Shown here piece by piece: positions 6,731 through 10,894 of a stretch of DNA of 10,894 nt. Source of the stretch: JBFGSX01 sp041581335 (GTDB lineage Archaea > Thermoplasmatota > E2 > JACPAO01 > JAHFTW01); assembly GCA_041581335.1 (NCBI GenBank), contig JBFIDG010000065.1, positions 1-10,894 of the forward strand, read 5' to 3'. The translations under genes were made by a program, and so were the position numbers. The notes beneath the pieces are model-generated. The model was not told where the DNA came from and ran no database searches. It saw nothing but the letters and a program-made list of their open reading frames with translations. Each line of letters begins with the position of its first letter. Position 1 is the stretch's first letter.

Positions 6731-7438
6731 TTAGTCCTGACCGTCGGCCTTGTCGTCGCCAGATTCGGCCTCAGCGGCTTCCTCGGCGTCGCCCTCGGCC
6801 TCAGCGGCTTCGGCGGCTTCGATCTCGGCGGCCGTCGGCTCAGCGACGACTTCTTCGGACAGGGTGCCGGCGCCGCTCATGGCACGACCGCCGCGCTCGG
6901 CGGCGATGTTCATGACCTCGGAGAGGCTGCGACCGTCGGAGGTGCCGATGTCGAAGTGGCAGGGCATGGCGATCTTGTTCATGCACTTGCGCATGGCTTC
7001 CTTGGCGTGGTCGATGGCACGCGCGTAGGTGTGGATCGTCAGGACCGGTTGGCCGGCCTCGATGCGGGCAGCGGTGCCGATCGGCTTACCGAACGCCAGG
7101 CGCATACCCATGGAGACACGGTCAGCACCCGCACCGCTGGCCTGCTTGTTCTGGCGCAGGACGTGGTGGGGGTACACGCGGACGTGCAAGTGGTAGTTGT
7201 CGCGGCCCGCCTTCTTGTCCATGTAACGGACGGCGGTGATACGCATCGCTTCCAGCGCCGTGTGACGGAGCTGGCCACGTTCCTCAGGAACGAGGTTGAT
7301 GTGGACGGGGAAGTCACCGGTCTTGTTACCGGAGTGGAACTGCAAGATGCGCAGGCCGGGGACGCCACCCATGTATTCGCGGCGCGTGTAAGGGCGCTGG
7401 GTGATCTTGCGGTACATCTTTGCGGGGACTCGAGCCAT
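6731..7438 (-). CDS. rpl10e: 50S ribosomal protein L10e (uL16), archaeal type with acidic C-terminal extension
   Basis: 235 residues from ATG 7438. The core, residues 1-175, matches archaeal L10e throughout: MARVPAKMYRKI start, YTRREYMGGVPG (17-28), LVPEERGQLRHTALE (49-63), NYHLHVRVYPHHVLRQNK (81-98), the conserved basic glycine loop GADRVSMGMRLAFGKPIG (104-121). The protein sits near the A site and P-loop of the large subunit and helps place tRNA acceptor ends. Typical archaeal members end near residue 165-180; here a further tail of about 55 residues follows, almost wholly Ala, Glu, Asp and Gly after residue 195. The start has a good ribosome site, AGGTG five bases upstream, and a TATA box 67 nt upstream, so this mRNA has a leader of about 40 nt, unlike most genes here. 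Confidence 0.97.
   Translation of the reverse strand: MARVPAKMYRKITQRPYTRREYMGGVPGLRILQFHSGNKTGDFPVHINLVPEERGQLRHTALEAMRITAVRYMDKKAGRDNYHLHVRVYPHHVLRQNKQASGAGADRVSMGMRLAFGKPIGTAARIEAGQPVLTIHTYARAIDHAKEAMRKCMNKIAMPCHFDIGTSDGRSLSEVMNIAAERGGRAMSGAGTLSEEVVAEPTAAEIEAAEAAEAEGDAEEAAEAESGDDKADGQD
6765..6824. repeat. imperfect 30-bp tandem duplication inside the L10e tail
   Basis: Positions 6765-6794 and 6795-6824 agree at 25 of 30 bases by eye, with the first 17 identical. The unit is ten codons, so it preserves frame and adds Ala/Glu-rich residues (around 205-226) to the acidic C-terminal tail. Confidence 0.75.
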
Positions 7439-7443
7439 AATCG

Positions 7444-7448
7444 CACCT
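7444..7448 (-). promoter_or_regulatory. Shine-Dalgarno site of rpl10e
   Basis: AGGTG on the coding strand, complementary to the archaeal 16S 3' end, lies five bases before the ATG at 7438. It is the best ribosome site before any promoter-proximal gene in the window and fixes the L10e start over the longer open frame. Confidence 0.65.
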
Positions 7449-7500
7449 GTATAGGAAACGGCATCCACCAAGGGTGGGCGCAAAGCGGCCGACATGGGTG

Positions 7501-7510
7501 CCATATTTAG
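7501..7510 (-). promoter_or_regulatory. putative TATA box of rpl10e
   Basis: CTAAATATGG on the minus strand is the most AT-rich stretch in the 188-bp gap between the divergent genes. It is centred 67 nt from the L10e ATG, predicting a start near 7480 and a leader of about 40 nt containing the AGGTG site. The reverse strand reads ATATTTAG, so it could also serve the rightward genes, but the distance to their first start (over 110 nt) makes this less likely. Confidence 0.5.
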
Positions 7511-7626
7511 CGCTTGGCTTGACGGGAGCCCTCTGAGGCCCGATTTGGCCCTGATCAACGTGGCAGACATGACGATTCCGGCCGTTCGCCACCATCGGCA
7601 TGTCCTCGCGACACACAATCCACCCT

Positions 7627-7881
7627 ATGACCCCTGAGCGCCACCCCCCGACCAGGCCGTCGTTCCGCGTTGTGCAGTTCGTGCTCGGAGTGCTGTTTCC
7701 AGCGCTGGCCGCCACAGCAGGCTTCACGACGGTGTTCCAGGCGGCGTTGCCCCGAGCGGCCGCAGTCCTGCTGATGGCGTGGTCCTTGGTGTTGACCTAT
7801 GTGGCGAGCCGCCGCATGACCGCGGCGCTCCGGACGGCGACCCGACCCACGACGCGCCGCCAAGGGACCCCCGACGAGTGA
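7627..7881 (+). CDS. small two-helix membrane protein
   Basis: 84 residues from ATG 7627. Two hydrophobic segments are visible, about 14-39 and 44-61, separated by a short LPRA turn, with a proline/arginine N-terminus and a strongly basic C-terminus (SRRMTAALRTATRPTTRRQG, 61-80) likely on the cytoplasmic side. Third codon positions are strongly G/C, as in the surrounding genes, which supports coding. No family was recognised. An earlier in-frame ATG at 7600 would add nine residues. There is no clear promoter or ribosome site. It is the first of four rightward genes and lies 52 nt before the next one. Confidence 0.6.
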   Translation: MTPERHPPTRPSFRVVQFVLGVLFPALAATAGFTTVFQAALPRAAAVLLMAWSLVLTYVASRRMTAALRTATRPTTRRQGTPDE

Positions 7882-7933
7882 CGACGCGGCGAGGCGCACA
7901 AGGGCCGTCAGCGGCCCGCCGCGAGCCACCACG

Positions 7934-8455
7934 ATGGAGAACCGTCAAAAAGGCCCGCCAGAGTCGAAAACCGTGGTCGAAGCCATCCAGTCCCTGCGCG
8001 CCGTGCACCTCTTGTTCGCCATCCTATGGGCGGGGGGCGCCGTCTACCGTAGCCACGTGGTGGAGCGCGTCCTGGCCGACGACGATGCGGCGGCCCGTTT
8101 CTTCGCCACGGCCCCACATGGCCCGTTCATGGGCATGACCTCCGTCGGCACCATCGTCTTCGGCGGCGCCCTCATGGGGCTCAACAGCGAGGCGTACAGT
8201 TTGGAGGCCATCGGTCGCGGCGCATGGATCCTGGGCGCCGGCATGGGCTTCGCAGTGATGGCATTCGCCATCGGCGTGTTCGGGCACATCCCCACCGACA
8301 GGAGGCTGCGCCCCCTGGCCGCCGCCCGCGTGGCCGGCCATGCCCACGACACCGGCACATACACCTTGCTGGTGGCGCGTGAGAAGAGGCTGGGCCAGGT
8401 CTCGCTGGCACTCATCGGCCTCGCGATGCTCACCATGTTGCTGTTCCGGTTCTAG
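7934..8455 (+). CDS. four-helix integral membrane protein (CopD/DUF2269-like topology)
   Basis: 173 residues from ATG 7934, with four predicted membrane helices at about 20-42, 64-84, 95-117 and 153-172. The first helix has the pattern AVHLLFAILWAGGAVY (23-38), which resembles the 'H-x-L-x-x-x-x-W-x-G-G' start of CopD/DUF2269 membrane proteins; His25, His41 and His118 lie at or near helix ends and could bind haem or a metal. Between helices three and four is a soluble, histidine-containing loop (ARVAGHAHDTGTYT, 131-144). The family assignment is tentative and the function unknown. The gene follows the two-helix protein and precedes the methyltransferase by 39 nt. Confidence 0.72.
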   Translation: MENRQKGPPESKTVVEAIQSLRAVHLLFAILWAGGAVYRSHVVERVLADDDAAARFFATAPHGPFMGMTSVGTIVFGGALMGLNSEAYSLEAIGRGAWILGAGMGFAVMAFAIGVFGHIPTDRRLRPLAAARVAGHAHDTGTYTLLVAREKRLGQVSLALIGLAMLTMLLFRF

Positions 8456-8494
8456 GCCGCAACCTGTTTGACGACCCGCCCCGTCCCCGCGCCC

Positions 8495-9151
8495 ATGACT
8501 GACGTGGCAGACCTCTTCGATGACTGGGCCAGGCGCGGACGCGCCGAGGGTATGGAGCGGGGGCACGGGGTCACCGCAGGCGATCTCATCGCGACCCTGC
8601 CCATCCGGCCCGGAACGAAGTTCCTCGACCTGGGGTGCGGCAACGGATGGGCCGCACGGCACGCGGCTGGCCGGGGCGCCCACAGCCTTGGCATCGATGC
8701 CAGCGGAGAGATGGTGCGGCGGGCGACGGAGGCGGCGCAGCAACAGGGGTTCGACACCCGCTTCGAGGCCCCGGCGCCGGCCGCATCGTTCTACGAGGGG
8801 GATTTCACACACATCCCTAGCCCCAACGACTCGTTCCACCTGGCCTGGAGCATGGAGGCGTTGTACTATGCACCTGACCCCGATGCGGTCCTGCGCGAGG
8901 TCCACCGCGTCCTGGCGCCGGGCGGCGCGTTCCACATGGTCATCGACCATTACACCGAGAACGTTGCCAGCCACTCGTGGCCGCGGGACGTGGGCGTGCC
9001 CATGACCCTGCGGAGCGAAGCCGAGTGGATCGCCGCGCTCGAGTCCGCCGGCTTCACCAATGTCCAAGCTGCCCGGCTGCGGACCGCTGAACCTGACGCC
9101 GAAGCATGGAAGCGCGAGCAAGGGAGTTTGCACGTCACCGGCCTGGCATGA
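8495..9151 (+). CDS. SAM-dependent class I methyltransferase
   Basis: 218 residues from ATG 8495. The Rossmann-type SAM domain shows motif I LDLGCGNGW (44-52), acidic motif II GIDAS (66-70), EGDF (101-104) with the following 'HIPSPNDSF' motif III region, and the post-motif VLAPGGAFHMVI (139-150), as in the Methyltransf_11/ubiquinone-menaquinone-type methylases. The N-terminal DDWARRGRAEGMERGH (9-24) resembles the region ahead of motif I in methyltransferases acting on small molecules or lipids. The substrate cannot be inferred. A TTG at 8468 would add nine residues, but the ATG is preferred. Its stop overlaps the next start as ATGA (9148-9151), so the downstream protein is probably translationally coupled. 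Confidence 0.92.
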   Translation: MTDVADLFDDWARRGRAEGMERGHGVTAGDLIATLPIRPGTKFLDLGCGNGWAARHAAGRGAHSLGIDASGEMVRRATEAAQQQGFDTRFEAPAPAASFYEGDFTHIPSPNDSFHLAWSMEALYYAPDPDAVLREVHRVLAPGGAFHMVIDHYTENVASHSWPRDVGVPMTLRSEAEWIAALESAGFTNVQAARLRTAEPDAEAWKREQGSLHVTGLA

Positions 9152-9519
9152 AGGCTCTGTGGGTCGCATTGGTCCTCTTCGGCATCGGATTCTCAGCGTG
9201 GCTGGTGCTGGACACGGACCAGCGGACCGACCTGAGCCCCACCGAGGCCGGGTTCGCATTGGACGCACAAAGGGGGGGCCTGGACCTGCAATATGTCACA
9301 GGCGAGCCGCTTGACGTGGCGCGCTTGCGCCTCCACATAGAACACGACGGCCAGACCCAGGAACTGCAGGGGACGTCGCTGGGCCTTGGTCGCACATGGC
9401 AGGTCGGCGACGTCGTCTGCGTCGTCGGCCCCGGGTGCATCCTGGAGGCAGCCCGCGAGGTGACCGTCATCGTCGGCTACGATGATACAGCGGTCTTCCG
9501 CGGGACCCGCACGCTCTGA
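9148..9519 (+). CDS. membrane-anchored beta protein resembling archaeal type IV pilin-like C-domain
   Basis: 123 residues from ATG 9148. Residues 2-21 form one N-terminal membrane helix; the rest is extracellular-type beta structure. The segment LDLQYVTGEPLDVARLRLHIEH (45-66) resembles 'hydrophobic strand - G-G/E-x-L-D - strand' seen after the helix of archaeal pilin/archaellin-like proteins (Pilin_N group), and the end VTVIVGYDDTAVFRGTRTL closes a beta sandwich. A class III prepilin cleavage motif ahead of the helix is not visible: only MKA precedes it, so processing as a true pilin is doubtful. Cys91 and Cys97 may pair. It overlaps the methyltransferase stop (ATGA) and converges on the next gene with six bases between stops. 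Confidence 0.68.
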   Translation: MKALWVALVLFGIGFSAWLVLDTDQRTDLSPTEAGFALDAQRGGLDLQYVTGEPLDVARLRLHIEHDGQTQELQGTSLGLGRTWQVGDVVCVVGPGCILEAAREVTVIVGYDDTAVFRGTRTL

Positions 9520-9525
9520 GCCCCG

Positions 9526-9945
9526 TCAGGGGAGGACCAGGATATGGACGGAGCCGACGACGGCGTGGTCCTTGACGTCGGCAGCCCCAGCGCCGCCGAT
9601 CCAAGCGACCCGCTTCATCACCGCCGCCGCATGGAACGCGATGTCCACGGTCCCAGGCGTCTCGAAGACGAACGTTTCTTCGACGCCGTCCCAAACCTCA
9701 TCCTTGACCCCGAATGTGTCGTGGTGCGCCCTCTCCGCCTTGCGTTCTACGCCGCCATGGGTGGTCATGAACGTCATGATCCAGGCATCTTTGCGTGGAC
9801 TGGACTCCGCGACATGGTACTCGAAACGCAGCGTCAGCCGCTCCCCCACTCGGATGTGGAGCGGTTGCAGAGGCTCCAACCGGACCTCCACATCTCCCTC
9901 AATGAGGGCACGTGCGACAATGATCGCCTTTTCGTCGCCCCTCAC
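9526..9945 (-). CDS. uncharacterised 139-aa beta-rich protein (paralogue B)
   Basis: 139 residues with a GTG start at 9945. No named family recognised. The start KAIIVARALIEG (6-17), the strand pair EETFVFETPGTVDIAFHAA (89-107), the AWIGGAG turn (114-120) and the final VVGSVHILV (129-137) line up with paralogue A at 2418-2825 in the same order and spacing. It appears soluble, with an all-beta pattern. The open frame runs upstream to 10479, but that part has no coding character; the GTG is supported by paralogue alignment and by a TATA-like CATTAAAT centred about 25 nt upstream, implying a leaderless mRNA. It is a single gene, convergent with the pilin-like gene. Function unknown. Confidence 0.75.
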   Translation of the reverse strand: MRGDEKAIIVARALIEGDVEVRLEPLQPLHIRVGERLTLRFEYHVAESSPRKDAWIMTFMTTHGGVERKAERAHHDTFGVKDEVWDGVEETFVFETPGTVDIAFHAAAVMKRVAWIGGAGAADVKDHAVVGSVHILVLP

Positions 9946-9965
9946 CTGGCCGCATCGACCCCAGC

Positions 9966-9973
9966 ATTTAATG
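9966..9973 (-). promoter_or_regulatory. putative TATA box of paralogue B gene
   Basis: CATTAAAT on the minus strand, preceded by AA, is a good match to the archaeal TATA box and is centred about 25 nt before the GTG at 9945. The spacing puts the transcript start at or beside the start codon and is one of the reasons for choosing that GTG. Confidence 0.55.
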
Positions 9974-9985
9974 TTCTTGATGAGC

Positions 9986-9992
9986 AAAAAAA
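9986..9992 (-). terminator. T7 tract, possible archaeal terminator
   Basis: Seven A on the plus strand, T7 on the minus strand, after GTCGGGGC. Archaeal polymerase can stop at plain T tracts, so this could end a leftward transcript from the gene-free region before the paralogue B promoter. It could equally be an AT-rich upstream promoter element. Confidence 0.3.
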
Positions 9993-10100
9993 GCCCCGAC
10001 AGCAGGCATCTACAATCATCGGACCCTTTGACCCAAGCGTCTCGGCCCTGCCGTGGGCCGGGCCCAGCCAGCCGCACGCGGCGATGCGTGGCCGGCATGG

Positions 10101-10120
10101 AAAAACGGGCTCTTGCCCGT
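10101..10120 (-). terminator. hairpin with T tail (leftward)
   Basis: On the minus strand ACGGGC-AAGA-GCCCGT is followed by further T residues, giving a 6-bp perfect stem, a four-base loop and a T5 tail that shares its first T with the stem. It has the form of an intrinsic terminator for a leftward transcript, although no leftward gene is visible upstream. Confidence 0.35.
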
Positions 10121-10198
10121 GACCATCCAGTGCGCAAGCGGCAACGGCATGACCACCACGCCACCAAGGCGACGCAGCCCACCGCCCTCCTGCTCGAT

Positions 10199-10225
10199 GA
10201 AGCACGTGCCACCACGACGTGCTTC
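10199..10225. repeat. 9-bp perfect inverted repeat (hairpin)
   Basis: GAAGCACGT (10199-10207) and ACGTGCTTC (10217-10225) are exact reverse complements separated by nine bases. No protein frame explains the pairing. It could be an RNA stem-loop or a protein-binding site. Confidence 0.6.
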
Positions 10226-10353
10226 GCAGCGGAGAGCATACACACCGATCGAACCGAGGCTTGAGGTACCTTACGCCGCGATCCACGGCGGCACAAGCGC
10301 CGAACACTGGCCACGCACGCAAAAGCCGACCCATCCTGCCGTCTGTTCGAGCC

Positions 10354-10372
10354 CTGTCCGGACAGCCTTAAC
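10354..10372 (+). promoter_or_regulatory. promoter of the DUF4382 lipoprotein gene with abutting 12-bp palindrome
   Basis: TATA-like CTTAAC (10367-10372) is centred about 27 nt before the ATG at 10397. The perfect palindrome CTGTCCGGACAG (10354-10365) ends one base before it, where the BRE and TFB bind, a natural place for a regulator that blocks or recruits the basal factors. Confidence 0.45.
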
Positions 10373-10396
10373 AACGAGGAACGCGAGCCTTGTCCG

Positions 10397-10894
10397 ATGA
10401 AAGCCATCAGCACGATCCTGATCCTGAGCCTCGTCGCCCTAGCTGGCTGCGTCAGCGAAGGTGCCGGATCCGCCAGCATCTACGTCAAGGACGCAGCCAC
10501 GGACGATTTCGATGAGATACACGTGGTGTTCACCAAGGTCAGTGTCCACGCCGGCGGCAACGACACCGACAACGGCACCTGGATCACTCTCTGGGAGAAC
10601 GCCACCGGCCGCGACATCGACCTCCTGGACCTCAGCGGTGACCGCGCCGCGTTCCTGGGCGAAGCCGAACTCGCCTCCGGCAAGTACACGCAGATCCGCA
10701 TCGAGGCCATTGAGGCCTACGGCATGCAGAACGGCAGCCGCGTCGAGATCGCGATGGCCAACCCCACCCTGAAGGTCGTCAGGTCGTTCGACATCGACGC
10801 CGGCAAGGAGACCCAGATCGTGCTGGACTTCGACCTAGACCGCTCGGTCAAGCAGAACGGCCCCAACGGCTGGAAGATGACGCCCGTCATCGGC
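10397..10894 (+). CDS. DUF4382-domain lipoprotein, N-terminal part
   Basis: The frame runs from ATG 10397 off the right edge, giving 166 residues. The N-terminus is a lipoprotein signal with lipobox LAGC and Cys18 as the lipidation site. The mature part begins GSASIYVKDAATDDFDEIHVVFTKVSVHA-like sequence (split here: GSASIYVKDAATDDFDEI at 24-41, HVVFTKVSVHA at 42-52), the hallmark opening of DUF4382, followed by DLLDLSGDRAAFLGEAEL (75-92) and YTQIRIEAIEA (97-107), also typical. The family is exported in archaea and bacteria and has no known activity. Four usable N-x-S/T sequons (N55, N59, N68, N112) suggest glycosylation. Its promoter has a palindrome next to the TATA box. The C-terminus is missing. 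Confidence 0.9.
   Translation, partial: MKAISTILILSLVALAGCVSEGAGSASIYVKDAATDDFDEIHVVFTKVSVHAGGNDTDNGTWITLWENATGRDIDLLDLSGDRAAFLGEAELASGKYTQIRIEAIEAYGMQNGSRVEIAMANPTLKVVRSFDIDAGKETQIVLDFDLDRSVKQNGPNGWKMTPVIG

Larger units (their letters stand above)
9946..10396. other. 451-bp gene-free region with outward promoters, hairpins and a T tract
   Basis: No credible coding frame. It holds the promoter of paralogue B at its left end and that of the DUF4382 gene at its right end. Between them are an A7/T7 tract (9986-9992), a hairpin with a T tail on the minus strand (10101-10120) and a 9-bp perfect inverted repeat (10199-10225). It may contain an untranslated RNA or only regulatory DNA. I saw no tRNA, SRP or RNase P signature. 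Confidence 0.6.

Noticed and set aside
7439..7626. Possible small gene or riboswitch between the divergent L10e and membrane-protein genes
   Set aside because: No conserved stem or plausible frame was seen. The only signals are a TATA box, a short leader and a ribosome site for L10e.
10097..10264. 55-codon plus-strand frame (starts MEKRALARDH) in the gene-free region
   Set aside because: Third-position G/C of roughly two thirds is below that of neighbouring genes, there is no promoter or ribosome site, and it spans two hairpins that need no coding explanation. Kept only as a remote possibility.
10345..10351. GTTCGAG resembling a tRNA T-loop
   Set aside because: The flanking bases do not form a five-base-pair T stem and no acceptor or anticodon arms can be drawn.
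9946..10479. Upstream extension of the paralogue B frame to 317 codons
   Set aside because: Arg/Cys/Ser-rich, interrupts the TATA box and hairpins, and overlaps the start of the DUF4382 gene on the other strand. Similarity to paralogue A begins only just after the GTG at 9945.
1..10894. Mobile element, CRISPR or defence system
   Set aside because: No transposase or integrase motifs, no terminal repeats, no regularly spaced repeats and no nuclease/helicase defence genes were found on either strand.

Overview
The window reads as GC-rich archaeal chromosome. The clearest taxonomic marker is an archaeal-type ribosomal protein L10e. A DUF92 membrane protein, N-glycosylation-rich lipoproteins and TATA-like boxes about 25-28 nt upstream of start codons point the same way. 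The absence of strong Shine-Dalgarno sites at most starts and the protein style suggest an uncultivated, high-GC euryarchaeal lineage such as Thermoplasmatota. That lineage assignment is inference, not something the sequence proves. No insertion sequence, CRISPR array, rRNA or tRNA was seen.

Layout, left to right. Positions 1-159 (+) hold the end of an alanyl-tRNA editing (AlaX/AlaRS SAD-type) gene. It meets, tail to tail with no spacer, a leftward gene for a PKD-domain lipoprotein (160-900). From 7438 down to 1050 everything runs leftward: ribosomal L10e, a small membrane-anchored protein, a DUF92 (VTE6-like) membrane protein, a flavin reductase-like protein, an unknown 117-aa protein, a short-chain dehydrogenase, a DUF4328 membrane protein, an orphan HPt phosphotransfer protein, an unknown 135-aa protein and adenylosuccinate synthetase (PurA). 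Many junctions are tight (2 to 37 nt, one TGATG overlap), so much of this is probably co-transcribed. PurA and the lipoprotein appear to have promoters of their own.

Rightward from 7627 are a two-helix small membrane protein, a four-helix membrane protein, a SAM-dependent methyltransferase and a pilin-like anchored protein joined to it by an ATGA overlap. A leftward gene at 9526-9945 encodes a probable paralogue of the 135-aa protein. A 451-bp gene-free region (9946-10396) follows, holding two hairpins, an A/T tract, a 12-bp palindrome and two outward-facing promoters. The window ends inside a DUF4382 lipoprotein gene.

Functionally, most of the window is housekeeping (translation quality control, ribosome, purine synthesis) interleaved with envelope proteins. 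The points that deserve attention are the two paralogous unknown proteins, the structured gene-free region, the lone HPt protein, the coupled DUF92/flavin reductase/unknown/SDR set, and the repeated TATA-to-start spacing that implies leaderless transcripts.
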